From Kitagawia praeruptora (lineage: Eukaryota; Streptophyta; Magnoliopsida; Apiales; Apiaceae): a stretch of DNA of 64,000 bases. Positions 22,191 to 34,634 of the stretch are shown here, piece by piece. Below the pieces are notes generated by a model. That model made no database searches. It was given only the letters and a program-made list of their open reading frames with translations, and was not told where the DNA came from. The first letter of the stretch is position 1. Each line of letters begins with the position of its first letter. The position numbers and the translations under genes are program-made. The stretch covers positions 126,654,001 to 126,718,000 of the forward strand of contig CM075346.1 in assembly GCA_037693485.1 (NCBI GenBank), written 5' to 3'.

Positions 22191-23687
22191 TTCTACCATC
22201 ATCATTCAACAATTTTAACTCACTGTACGCCTGAACAATTTAAAAATTATCAAAGTCGCCGGTTGCACAGTTTTTCATTTACATATATACTTCGTAAATA
22301 TAAACATATTTAAATTCTTGGCAAAAAAAAAAAAAACATATTGAATTTGAGCATTTCACACTACACGTGCCACCTTCAAATTTCATGCTTATCGCCTTAT
22401 CTAAATAAAACTAACTTTCCAGTACCATATATTTTTTGATAAATAATCGTAAAAGATAAGTGAAGTAAGTAAGTGTAACTAAACAAATGCTTGCGTAATT
22501 AGTTCATTATTAAGCTTGCTTAGCCATCAGTTTAATTTAGCATAAGTAACCCACAGTGCTAGTCTCTCAAGTCTCAATGACAATTAGCGTGACATAATTA
22601 CTTTATTATAACCCTTTTAAGATAAGAGTGTTGTGTATCTTTTGATTTTTCGGAGTTGAATTAAATATATTCTAAAAAAATATCAAAAGAAGTTTTTAAA
22701 AAAGTCATGCTGGATAATACAAGCAATAATCAATAAGCAAGCAACCTGGATGTTTGGGGAACTTTTTTCCAGAATAAATCAACTTATTTTAAGACAAAGT
22801 TAGAGATTCCTAACATTCCAACTTATTTTCCAACTTATTTTTCAATTTATTTTTGCAACGTATTGAATCTCAAACATATATTAAATACTTGTATAAAAAG
22901 AAATTATCAAAATATAAAATTTTTATCCGAAAATAAGTTTATAAGCCCATAAAAAAAGTTTTGACAAACGGGCACCTAGTAATTCTCTTTCAAATTTTAT
23001 ACTACGTATGTTAGTGTGCGCTTGTGTGTTCGTCACACAACTTTACCACAAGTCAACTTTATCGCCTCTATTTGTAGATAAACCTGCAATAGTGAGCGAT
23101 GTTTTAGCAAAAACAAATAATTGTTCAATTTGCGAGAAATTTTTGGCTATATTGAGTTTGAATATTTTTGGAACAATTGAATACCGTTGGTGAATAGTAA
23201 GATGTGGTAGTTAATTAATTACTTCCCGGACTACTGAGAGAAATTGTCATTAATCATATTAATTATTATCATTAATGAAAGAAATTCAATTGATTATTTA
23301 TTATTAATTATATTATTATCTTATTTATTAACTATTATAATAATATCACAAATGGAAAACCAAAGTACTTTAATATAATAATATAAATACGTAGATTGTA
23401 TAGATATAATTTACACTTTGTCTAAGTTTAGATTAAATTTAAATTAACTAGAACAACTGGTTAACCGACGGAATTTTCCGTCACCAAAATCGGAATTTCT
23501 TGTAATGGTTTGCATCCCTTATTACCTACTCTAAATTAATTAAGCTGAAAAAGTTGCCAACCCGATACAGAAAAACATAAGAAAGAATAATCCTCTCAAA
23601 TGACAACCGAGTCGGATGATTATTGAAGCTTGGCTGGACTATAATAATTATCTTAATTTCCAAATATTTGCTTATTAATTCTAGATT
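22191..23687. other. Intergenic with one small MITE
   Basis: No gene recognised. 22748-22974 has ends GGATGTTTGGGG and the inverse of TGCCCGTTTGTC with a CCT duplication on both sides, and so looks like a small PIF-type MITE related to the one at 19890. The remainder is AT-rich and featureless. Confidence 0.4.
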
Positions 23688-23955
23688 CATGGTTCTAAAA
23701 ATTGGTAATCGGTACCGATTTAAACTAATCGGTTGAAATACCGATTTAAGACTAATCGGATAATCGAAGATTAATCAGAAGGATAAATTGGAGTACTAAT
23801 TAGATACTATAATAATATTTAATATATTAATCTAATTTACAATTAAACATATCATTTTAAATAATTTTACAGGATTAATCGAATTTAAAAAATCGAATCG
23901 ACTGACTACCTTATAGAAAATTAATTGGTTAAATCAGGGATTTTTAGAACCTTGA
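23688..23955 (-). mobile_element. MITE, CATGGTT family, copy D
   Basis: CATGGTTCTAAAAATTGGTA at the left and GGGATTTTTAGAACC at the right, with the shared core TATAATAATATTTAATATAT. Diverged at several GATTAATC units. Confidence 0.75.
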
Positions 23956-24393
23956 ATTTTCTACTTCATTCCAAATTATAACTTATGTTCATAACATCTT
24001 CTGAACATTGTACTATCCATGGAATTAATGTGAGGGTCAATTGTGAAGTTACTGTTTTCAGGGGTGATGCAGACTGGATTGTTCGAGAAACCGTTATCTT
24101 TATTTTTAATTTTCAGTAATTTGTATTTAGGTAGTTAAGCAATCCGGAAACAAGACGGCTAATTTTTTAGCTCGTTTTTTGTTTTTCAACCTGGTTGCAT
24201 GATCAGTTGGGGATTTGTCCCGATTGAATCGCCTTTAAAGTATTTATGAAATCACTTTAAATTTGAAAAAAAAAAAAATAACTTCAATTATGAAAGTTGC
24301 TCTATTAAATTTTGTTTTTATCACTTACCACCACACATTTTATAAACACAATCATAGTGTATAGCACATGTTTAAAGTTTTATTATCTGTGTT

Positions 24394-24686
24394 CATGGTT
24401 CTAAAAATCCCCGATTTAACCCATTAATCCCCGATTAATCCTCTATAAGGTAGCCAACCGATTTAATTTTTGAAATCCGATTAATCTTATGAATTTATTT
24501 AAAATGATATATTTAATTGTAAATTAGACTAATATATTAAATATTATTATAATATCCGATTAATACTCCGATTAGTCCTTCCGATTAATCCCCGATTACC
24601 CGATTCCGATTAATCCCCGATTACCCGATTAATGTTAAATCGGTACATCAACCGATTTATACCGATTACCGATTTTTACAACCATG
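24394..24686 (+). mobile_element. MITE, CATGGTT family, copy E
   Basis: Same orientation as copy A and very similar to it, but with a local duplication of ATTCCGATTAATCCCCGATT near 24590-24620. Ends ACAACCATG. Confidence 0.8.
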
Positions 24687-24706
24687 TCTGTGTTATGTAT
24701 TTGATA

Positions 24707-25346
24707 CTCCCTCCGTACCTAAATATCATTCCTGTTTTGACTGGACACGTTTGCCAACGCACACTTTTGATCGTTAATATCTTCAATTTCGTATTAGTTT
24801 TAAATATAAAAACTTCACTGTATTAAAGTACTTATAAATACGAATCCAACAAGATCACTCATGACTATGAGGGTGTTTGGCTTAACTTAAAAATTGTTAC
24901 TTATCACTTAAAGTGCTACTTACTCACTTTAAGTGAAAAGTGATATTTTTCACTTAAAGTTAGGTGTATCTGTTTGGCTAATTCCACTTAAAGTAAATTT
25001 ATTTTTAAAAAATTAATTAAAAAAAAAAGAAATTTAAATTTTTTTGAAAGTATAAAATACAAATATATGCAAAGAATACAATACAAGTTAAAAGGTGACT
25101 CAAATACATAAAAATTGATATGAGAAAAAAAATAAGTGGAAAAAAAGTACCTCCAAGGTACTTTTTTTTTTTGAACTAAAACTAACTTTAAGTGGAAAAA
25201 TTTAAGGTTAGACAAACAGCACGAAATCACTTTAAGTAGATAAAAAAAAATTTTAAGGGGGGCCAAACGGGCTCTATATTTGATCTTATAGATTAATTTA
25301 CAATCCCGACATTTTAAACAAGAACAATAAAAAGAGGCAGAGGGAG
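24707..25346. mobile_element. Stowaway MITE split by a 406-bp MITE
   Basis: The left part begins CTCCCTCCGTACC after TA and is homologous in inverse orientation to the MITE at 2210. It runs to GATCACTCATGACTAT. The right part resumes TATATTTGATCTTATAGA and ends GAGGCAGAGGGAG before TA. The insertion point is known to the base because copies at 2210 and 12439 show the intact sequence. Confidence 0.87.
24869..25274. mobile_element. 406-bp PIF/Harbinger-like MITE, copy 2
   Basis: Same length and nearly the same sequence as the element at 14720-15125, with TAT on both sides as target duplication. It lies inside the Stowaway at 24707-25346. The near-identity of the two copies points to recent activity of an autonomous partner elsewhere. 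Confidence 0.87.
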
Positions 25347-27598
25347 TAGTAATTATTTTATACTCCTGTCTTCGGTTACTATTTAATTAGAAAAACTAAC
25401 CTACTTGGTATCTGGACAACACCAGCCCTATGATTGCACAAATAAAGAGACTAATTTTATAAAAATGGATATTATTTATTACATTATAATATTTAAAGTT
25501 TAAATTACTTAACTTCAAACCCAAGATTCAGATGGACAAATTTTGTGCATGTGATGCGAGATTCTAAAAGGTCGGTTGGACCAAATTTGCTTGATTAGTT
25601 ATTTAAAAATTGAATGTAGAAATATAGTAAACAATTAAAATGTAAAAAGGAAACGTTATTGCATGCTGGTAATCTGTCATTATACTAACATGATTAAAGA
25701 TCACAGATGAGAACAATGTTGATTTTTAACATAATTGTTTAGATAATTTATTTATTTGAGGTAGAGAATGCAGATTTTAATACAAATATTATATCTATAT
25801 TTATGAACTTTTAAATCTCTTTGACACGGATTGCCTTTTTATTACATTTTTGCACAAATTGCAGATAAATATAATTAATTTTAGTTAAAAAATATTTTAT
25901 GTGGCCATAGCAAACCAAAACATAAAATTATTACCGAAATGAAGGTATAGTGAAGGTATATCTATATTTAATTTTACTCTTAATTATAATTAAAAAGACT
26001 AGGATGAAATATAATGAGAAAATACAACTAAGGACTCTAGTAGGTTTTAAGGTTGTAAAATTATGCCATAACAACACCATTCAACTCTAGAAATGAAGAT
26101 GCGGAAGCATTTTTCCTCAAATACAAATTTGGTCAAATTTTTTTTTACACCAAATATCAACAATAATAAAAAGTGAAAATGTTCCTAAAACTAACTTTTA
26201 ATAACTTACCGAAACTTACCGAAAGTTAAAGGCATTTTGTGTATAAAATATGAATGACATTTTTGTAATAATAAAATTTACCCCTTTATATTTACAAAAA
26301 TAATGTTCATATTTAATTAAATATCTCTTAACTTTAGGTAGTTATTTAAAGATAATTTTAAGGCCATTAAATCCAATAAAAATTACTTTCATCAAACGTA
26401 ATAAAAATAATTTACGCAAGTACAAGCTGAGCAAAAAAATATTTTATGCTAAGTAGAAATTATGTTTGACAATGACAGTATACTTTGTTACTGTAGAGGG
26501 AATATTTAGAAAAGAATGAATAGATACAAAACTTTTATGATGAAAAATGTGAAAAAATTGAATGTTGGAAGAATGGAGCATTCGATGAGTTTGAGCTCTA
26601 ATTCAAATAATTAAAAATAAAATGGATGAATAAATAAATATTTTAAACATTAACATATTTCATAGTTCAAATTTTATTTCATTCGAAGAGCATAAACCCT
26701 CCGGCATGAGCTTCATTACATCTCTAGCATAGTAGCATTGCATAAACAACAAGTAAAACAATGCAAAAAAAAACGTTTTAATATCGTTACATAAATTAAT
26801 AAAGTTGCATTCAAGTTCAGAAGGAAAAAAAGAACAAAATGTATGTTACGGCCTGTTTGGCTAATTTGTAAGTTCAAAATAAGTACTTAATCTGAAAAAG
26901 AATATTATTCCTTCAAAAAAATATTTATTTTTGATAAATGAGCTTAGCCAGACATCCCTTAATCATTTAGGCACATTATACTGTTAATTTAAATTAAATA
27001 GTGTACTCGACAAATGGAATTATTAACAAACTTTCTTTAAACCCATAATTAGTTTGAGAGATAAAATGTAAAGTATCTTTTACATTCAACAAGAAAATCA
27101 TTTATATTCTTCTCTTTGAAAGAACTAGTAAAAAAAAATAAAAAATGACAAAATTTCATTGACACCAATTAAAAGATTCGCAGATAAATAATGACACAAT
27201 TATTTTGTTAACTGCTATCACAAATCAAATTTAAATATTATATAAATTAAATAATAGCAAAGGCAAGAAGGACAAGGTGCATGGGTTGATGTGAAGAACA
27301 AGGAGCAACATGATATGTACAAATGCCAACCTAGCACAAGGCCGCTCGCATGAGCAGTTTATATACTCTCAGCACATTTACATTTGTGTTCTTCTAGTTA
27401 ATTTGTCGTTTAAGTAGGTATTTATGTTGTTAACTCAGATTTACTATGTTTGTGTGTAGTGGCGTCACGATACACGGATGCAAACACAAATCACAAATTC
27501 CAAAACTTTAAACACCTATCTTCAAGTGAGGTCAGATCCCCACTTTCTTTATAATTTATACTGTCCTTGATTGTAATTGATTTGGATAAAAAAAAATC
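25347..27598. other. AT-rich intergenic stretch
   Basis: No gene recognised on either strand. One small MITE at 26849-26958 is listed separately. The rest has no repeat or frame that I can support. Confidence 0.4.
26849..26958. mobile_element. 110-bp PIF-type MITE
   Basis: CGGCCTGTTTGGCTAA and the inverse of GGGATGTCTGGCTAAGC form the ends; TTA lies on both sides (26846-26848, 26959-26961). Confidence 0.65.
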
Positions 27599-28207
27599 TC
27601 TTTCGTTTAGTATCTGTAGTATAAGATAATAAAGGAAATTGCAAATATATTCAAGATATAATTACATTAACGGAAATTTTCGTTGGTACCCTTCTGGAAT
27701 TGGCTTTTCCAAATAGTGCCATTTCGTGTTTTGGACTTACGACTGACACCCCTAAATTGACACCCCTAAATTGACTGATTACCCTAATTTGCCATTCTGT
27801 TAATCAAAACATTAAGAAACGTTAACAAATTTCAACATTTATTCCATAATAAAATTTTATGTCATATAAACCACAAATTTAAAAAAGTTAAATGTGGAAT
27901 TATGTTATTTTACGGTCAGAAAATGACTGAACACATATTTTAGATTAACGGTATGTTAACATATTACAGATTAATGTTTAATATTTTTCAATTAGTGGCA
28001 CATTAACAATTATAAATTAGTATTTAATTTTTTTTAACTAGTAATACATTAAAAATTTATAGATCATTATTTATTTTTATAATTTTTTTAACGTTTCTTA
28101 ACGTTTTGATTAACAAAATGGCATAATTAGGGTAATCTCTTTCTTTTAGTATCTGGAGTATAAGATAATAAAGGAAATTGCAAATATATTCAAGATATAA
28201 TTACATT
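27599..28207. repeat. 70-bp direct repeats around an inverted-repeat element
   Basis: CTCTTTCGTTTAGTATCTGT and the following 50 bp (to ATAATTACATTAA) at 27599-27668 recur at 28136-28206 with two or three changes. Between them, 27780-28131 has inverted ends of about 47 bp: TTACCCTAATTTGCC and CATTAAGAAACGTTAA against their inverses. The segment 27680-27770 resembles the GGTACCCTT element at 21850. Confidence 0.75.
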
Positions 28208-28441
28208 AATCTTAATATCACAAGAAATTAGTGCCAATAAAAGATTTGTAATCACTTGCAAGTTGTCAACTTAAGCATAATAAAAATAAATACGGAGTAC
28301 TAATATTCCACTAATACATAGTACATGGTGGCATGATGGCCTACAAATAGGCTGTAAGACTCAGACTCAACACAATGGAAGGTAGGGTCCAGTAAAAAGA
28401 ATTGATGAATATATAGGAAAAAAATAAAAATAAAAGAGTAG

Positions 28442-28624
28442 TGCTAGGGACCCCAAATTTGGTCCCGAAAAAAGTCCCCAAATGACATGGCATGAGTGAT
28501 TTGGCATGAGTGATTTGGCAAATTGTAATGTTTTAATTGGATGGCCCTGGCGGACCCACTTTAATTATAACCAATCACATTCATTTGGTAACAATTTTTG
28601 GTACCCAATTTGGTACCTCTAGCA
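28442..28624. mobile_element. Small MITE upstream of the membrane-protein gene
   Basis: TGCTAGGGACCCCAAATTTG against the inverse right end TGCTAGAGGTACCAAATTGG, 183 bp. It ends about 160 bp before a candidate TATA box and may lie within the promoter. Confidence 0.6.
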
Positions 28625-28780
28625 TTTTTCAAAATAAAAATCTACATAATTTTCTTGACCCGTAGCTTCCGCGTATGAAAGTTCCACTCATTGTCTCATT
28701 TCCTTACAAGTGCTACATAAACTTCCATTTGAACCAAAGCTTCTTCATTTAAATTTCTCCCTCAACTCCCTTAACTTCCA

Positions 28781-28790
28781 TATATAATTT
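28781..28790 (+). promoter_or_regulatory. Candidate TATA box
   Basis: TATATAATTT lies 57-66 bp upstream of the ATG at 28847, a position that would leave a short 5' leader. Supported only by motif and distance. Confidence 0.3.
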
Positions 28791-28846
28791 TCTACTCCCT
28801 CTTTAATTTTTCTTCATCTAATCTAAATAAAACAAGGAGAACACTA

Positions 28847-30708
28847 ATGGGATTCTTCAAAGAAAATAGGGTTGTGAGAGGTGTAAAAACAATCTTGTTT
28901 TTAATCACTATGTTTGTATCTTTTCTTGTTTTTTCAGCTCCAATTCTCTTGATCATAGCTGATACTTTGATTCCTTCTGCCTTGCTCTCTGCTTCTGTCT
29001 CGCCTCAGCCCCTTTACACTCATCTTTCCAACTACGATTTTCGATATTCGTTGATCGATATCCCCATCGTCTCCATCATCCGATCAGCCATCATATTATG
29101 TAAGTAACAATACCTACTTCACTGGTCGTACAAATTATTGTACAAATCACCGGTCACAATAGTACAAATCACCGGTCACAGTCACACGAATCGCGGATTC
29201 GTGGGCTTAACTGGTATAAATAAATATGTAGTAATAATTTGAATTTTTGCATTATGCTTGAAATTTATCCTGTTCATGATTTTGTGCAGGTGTTTATAGT
29301 TTATGTGACAGGCCGGGGATTTCGAGGGGTCCTTACTTTGCTATGGCAACGATTTGTTCTGTTTCGTCGCTCATTTTCGTGTCGTTGAAGGCTTCATATG
29401 TGTTTAGTAGTTTGAATTATAATTATGGAGATGCTTATGGTAGAGCCATGGAGATAGCTTTGTTTCTTAGCTCATGGATTTTGGCCATTGGACACATAGT
29501 TGTGGCATACAGAATTAGTTGCAGAGAAAGGAGAAAGCTTCTTGTCTACAAAATTGATATTGAAGCTGTAAGTCTTTTCTTCCTTGGTTTCATCTTGATA
29601 CATTTAGATTCATGATCAACTTGCTAGATTTGAAAAAACAAAATCAATGATGTCATAATAATAATACTATATAACAAAATTTTGCTTCTTTAAATTATTT
29701 AGTGGAGGGGAAGAACCGGCTTATGCTTAGGTGTGAAATTTGGACATTCAAGTTTGTGGGGCCTACTTTTGTATAAATGGGACCAGGAATTCTTATCATC
29801 CTTTCTTGACTTCAATCATCTTCTAGATGACTTTTCATTAAACAAATGACCTGTCTATATGAGCCTAAATACATAAATCACTAAAATTTTCATCCTAGAA
29901 TTAGTCTTTAATCATCCTTGTTAAAGCATGCTTATATAAGGGAAGGAAATTAGGTTTTCGAGATCATAAACTCCTCTAGAAAGGTTTCTCATATAAATGC
30001 ACGAGAGTATAATAACAATTCACTTTACGTTAGAGAAATTACCTGAGATCATCATCATCGTATCTTATTTTCTCTTTATATAATCATGACAATAATTATG
30101 TAAATGTGCACTTTGAAGCATGTACACTTGTTTTAAACCTTAGATTGTGGCACAACCTATAAAAAAATATCAAAGCCACATCATATAGTACAAGTTGCAT
30201 TGCAATATCCATGTGCAACTTGACTTCATCCACAGGTTGCTTGTCAGTGTAAAATAATGTCGAATCTGAATCCTGCAACTGCCCAAACTGTTATTTAACT
30301 TATCACATGGTGAAGCACAGTGAATTTTAGCTACTTTCAGAAACTTGATCTTTCTTGTACTAATTGTCTCTGTCCTTTTTCTTCCCTACACTTTATTCGG
30401 TGAAAGTGAAAACTAATAAATTCTTATATAAATACCCATTCATACTTTAGCAGTAACAAATCATTTTTCATGTTTATTTGAGAAAAAGGCAACAGAATGA
30501 GAAAAAGGTGAAGTTGATAATACAGTATATTTTGTTGTGATGTGCATATTTTTGTGCAGAATTTTTTTCTTTTCGGTTGGTAAATTAGGGGTGAACTATT
30601 GTTCATATTGTTGTGACATGTGCGCAGGTTTCACTGATGCAAGAATGGGTATCCAAGGTATCAAAAAGTTCTGCAAGAAGAAAAAGTGAAGTGAAAAGCT
30701 TAACATGA
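28847..30708 (+). CDS. Uncharacterised four-helix membrane protein
   Basis: Three exons: 28847-29099, 29290-29567, 30628-30708, with GT-AG junctions (donors GTAAGT at both). They join in frame to 203 aa and a TGA. Four hydrophobic segments: about residues 14-40 (ILFLITMFVSFLVFSAPILL), 75-92 (VSIIRSAIIL), 105-122 (SVSSLIFVSLKA) and 142-160 (LSSWILAIGHIVVAY). A basic CRERRKLL follows the last helix, and the tail is Ser/Lys/Arg-rich (KSSARRKSEVKS). The sequence looks like a conserved plant-specific membrane family; I do not recognise a function. The start is supported by a short upstream leader and by a hydrophilic N-terminus before the first helix. The transcript may continue to about 31310: a GTAAGT donor at 30793 suggests a 3'UTR intron, and AATATAA near 31297 could be the poly-A signal. 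Confidence 0.8.
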
Positions 30709-31309
30709 CGAGCAATCTACAAAGACCAGTTCAACATGGGCATTTTCCTATTCTTTCGGCCAGACCCAATTTTCCTATAATCAGGGCTGCAGGTAAGTAA
30801 AAAATAATACAATAACAGTCAAAGATTCTCTGTTCCATTCACAAAATACACACACAAACACACACTTATAATGAAATAATTTTTCGGTTGCCATTCATGT
30901 ACTTCTGAGTTGGTTCCTAGTAATACTCTGATAAACTGCACTTATCTTTCTTTCCGTTCAAAATGAGAGTCCACTTTTAATTGTAAGTCGAATTTCAAAA
31001 TTCACTCCCGACATCTAATGTCAAATTACGGTTTCTAATAGGTTTTAATCCAAAGGATGAAAAACTGCAACCTGGTGGCCGATCCAAGACAGAGAATTCC
31101 GAACAAAATGAAGTAGCATGTAAAGGGAAAACATTACATACTGTAACAGATATAGGGTTGGTGTATATGCATATACTAGTGAGTATTGTATCTCAGATTA
31201 TCAGTATAGAGAGAGGCCCGGGGGAACTAGTATCTATCGATCTGTCCCCCACAATTGTACAGATTCTTTTCGTTGTAATTTGAAAATTTTCTTTCAATAT
31301 AAGCAAGTT

Positions 31310-32663
31310 CAGCTCCAGACTTGTCCTAAACATGACATTGATTTACAGTTTCTCGCACGCAATAGCCAAAGGAATACGGGAAAAAAAAATTCTGTATAAA
31401 ACAATTACATATATATACTAAAAAATGATGAATGTAAGTTTAAAATGAAGATCATTTGCAGTATAGACCAGTGTTTGCTCCTAGTTGAAAGCCGACAGCA
31501 AAAATCTTGTAGATAGAGCAATGAAGAATAAATAAACTGCGTTTTGAACTATCATAAAAATTCCATATAAAGCTTTCCATCCTCTAGCTTACTGTCAACT
31601 ACTTTGGAACAAAATCTTTCAGAAAGCGAAGCATTTGTCAAGTTTTCATGACGATATTCGCAAGTAGGATAAATTTTCGTATAATTTAAACAGCCACTAA
31701 ACCAGATTGTCCTGTATTATCTGATAATATTTGAAAACCCTACCTAATCGAGTACCCGTTGGCCCAGTGATATCATCTTCTCCATTCGAAAGGAGATTTC
31801 GTTAAAACGTGTATTTTCAGGACACACTAGCCTGCCTGGGATTATTTTGACCAGGATTGGCCGACCAGCCCCATGGTCAACACCGGTAGGTAAATCATGC
31901 TAACCGTGCGGTAAGACCCAGTGGCCGGGCACTTAAGCGATACGCTCAGTAATCCATAGTTACCTTCGTCAAACCTTCCACTGTCTCTCCAACACGGCTA
32001 CACGCAGGAGGCGAGTGACCCTTTCACTGTAAACCCTCCACCTACTGATTCCCAGATCACATTATCCAGATATTATAAATGTCTGCTGCCACCTAAGACT
32101 GATTTTTATTTATTTTACATCAAAATCTAACATCCAAATGTCCTATTTTCATGACTCTTTTGGTGAGAATTAACAAATAACCCCCTTGCATAAGTTGTCC
32201 TCAATATTATACAGTAAGTACTTAACTACACCTGTAATGTTCTTAGTGAAAAATATGTAAAGCCTCATAAAAATCTCCTAATGTCATTCAAAACAAGATT
32301 AGATTACCATAGATGTAAGACAAAAAGAGAAGGCATCTCTATTTTATGCAGGCGGGCAGCAACAAGTGGCAATGATATGTCATCATTCAATAAAAATTAA
32401 GAATTCTAGATAATGGAATAAACCACCCCACAAACAGATCATACTTGCTTGCAGAACAGAGGATAAAGATACACTTTCCCCATCATGTAATTAACATTAC
32501 TAAAGCTACAAACAAAGGAATATTATACAGCTATAGCAGAGGTCCACCACTGGAAATTCATCTGTATAAACTTTTTCTGACTTCTACGTGAAATATTTAA
32601 GCTAAAAGGCGGAATTCACGTCAGTAAAGAGGTTAGCAAAATGGAATCTAGATATTTAGAAAT
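31310..32663. other. Intergenic, possible tRNA-derived SINE
   Basis: No gene recognised. Near 31760-31800, TGGCCCAGTGATATCA and, about 30 bp on, CATTCGAAAGGAG resemble the A and B boxes of tRNA-derived SINEs. The following GC-richer stretch to about 32045 could be its body, but no tail or target duplication was found. Confidence 0.3.
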
Positions 32664-32672
32664 CTAGATGAT

Positions 32673-33490
32673 TACGTTACCCAGACTCGGAAGTGTCCAA
32701 TATATATTGTTTCCAAGTGTCGGATTCGGCAATATTTTTTAAAAAATACATGTTTTTGGCTAAAAATTATTGTCCGAGTGTCCATACCCATGTCCGAGTG
32801 TCAAGTGTCCAACACCGGTATTTGAGACAGAATGAAGAGTCGGATAACATATCAACTTTTCCACCGAAAGAAAAAATTCTCTCTAGCTTTTCCTCTTTCT
32901 TCTTCTTCTTCGTCGGTCTCTTCTCCTCCGGCGGTGGTTAATCCACCGACCGGAGGCCCCTTTTCCTGTCTAGTTTTTTTATTTCTTTCAATAATCATCC
33001 TCCTTCAGTGAGGATTGTGAGCTTTTGGCTTGTTTACCCATTAATTGGGTTTGTTTGTTTGTCTCTCCTTGTGAGAGTTTGTTTGTCTCTCTTTGTGAGA
33101 GTTTGTCTCTCTTTGTGAGAGTTGTTTGGTTTGTTTTATGATTCGTTGATGAAGGTCTGCATGGTGTTGCAGTTATGGTCGATGTTTCGAATGCGTTATA
33201 ACAGATCGGGTATGCATTTTCTTTATAACTACACCAAATCGTTAGATTGTCTCTCCAAGAAGTTTTCTTTATAACTACACCAAATCGTTAGATTGTCTCT
33301 CCAAGAAGGCTGCAAATCTCAGCGTTATAAGCGAGGGATGCTCCACAGTGCAAGATCTACTCGACGATAGTAGTTTTAATGAAGAAATTTCTGATTTGAT
33401 CTGTATTATGTGTTCGTTAATGTTTGATTGTCTTTGTAGATGCCGTATGGCTTATTATTAATGGATCCTCTTCCTTCAAAAAAAAAAAAA
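32673..33490 (+). mobile_element. Non-autonomous non-LTR retroposon, second copy
   Basis: Ends in 13 A (33478-33490) and is flanked by a 9-bp duplication CTAGATGAT (32664-32672, 33492-33500). The body has a CT-rich tract, TCCGGCGGTGG and CCACCGACCGGAGGCCCC, as in the element at 11388. It then has three direct copies of GTCTCTCTTTGTGAGAGTTT-like units (33060-33122), a 44-bp tandem duplication (33219-33262, 33263-33306) and the 3' end TTATTATTAATGGATCC. No reverse transcriptase. Confidence 0.75.
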
Positions 33491-33500
33491 CCTAGATGAT

Positions 33501-34634
33501 CAGTGATTTACTGATTCAGCACACCCCCTTCCCCGCTCTAGATTTGTACAAATGCTTATGTGTGTGTGTGTCTCGTCCTAATATCTACCTGTCTGAATTA
33601 ATGAACACAAACTGATTCAAAAGCTGTACAATGTGACCTGGACATGGACCACTTTTACGTTAACAAAGTAAAAGCTTGACGATGATTAAGGTATTTTTAA
33701 AGGAAATTCAGTGGTCATTAGCATCAGGCTATAGAGCAATATCTGGTAATCGAACTTGACCAAGTTCATCATTTTCACTTTTTTTTTCTCGTTTTGCTCC
33801 GGGACTGTACAAATAAATACCAAAACAACCAAACTATTCTTGAATAATCTTTCAGAATATAAACACCACGTCCAACCCAAAACTAGGATCCACATTCTTT
33901 GGATTATATATAAACAACCGAAGTGTAAACTTTTCAAACACTCCTCAGTCATTTAACACATGCTTTGATTTTGTGGCAGCTGGTTAAAAGATTCTTGTAG
34001 CAAATTTTTAGTAAGGCAAGCTAACTTTAGAGTACTACTTTAAATAATTATGGTAGATAAGTTTGATTGATAAACAGACTGGAAATTATCAAATAAAGAT
34101 AAGAGGACTCCTTAGCTTTAAGTTGTCCCCCTGGAAAGTTAGAAATAGAATGCTGCAGGATGCTTGTACTAGATTATCATGTGACTCATGTCATGGTCCG
34201 GCAAGCCAACTAGCACGCGAACATGTGTGTGCGCACCCCTTCAGAACACGATCTACAACACAAAACTCTCAATTGTTGTGGAAATACAAATTATATGAGA
34301 AAAGCACACAAAAGCAGATGAACTTGTTACTAGATGGATAGTTGTACATGATAAAGAACTTCTCAAAGAATGTAGTTAACTAGTAGTCACAAAAACTGGA
34401 AAAAAAACAATGACTTAATTACAGAAGAAAAATGTGTAAATTGATAGTACTTTTTTTTCTGGGAATCTTTGAATGTGCATGTTTCTGCTAAAGCTGTGGT
34501 AAATCACGAAAGTTGAATTACAAGATTCTCATGCTTTTTCTGAACTCTAGCATACATGACCAACAGTAGGATATGTGCAACTATATATTTTGAGTCTTTG
34601 ACATCTTCGTAATACGCATCATCAAGGCCGGGAC
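33501..34634. other. Intergenic stretch, no gene recognised
   Basis: AT-rich, no supported frame or repeat. A short (GT)n tract lies at 33559-33572. Confidence 0.4.

Noticed and set aside
31760..32045. Functional tRNA gene
   Set aside because: A-box and B-box-like words are present but spaced and mutated as in a SINE; no cloverleaf could be drawn by eye.
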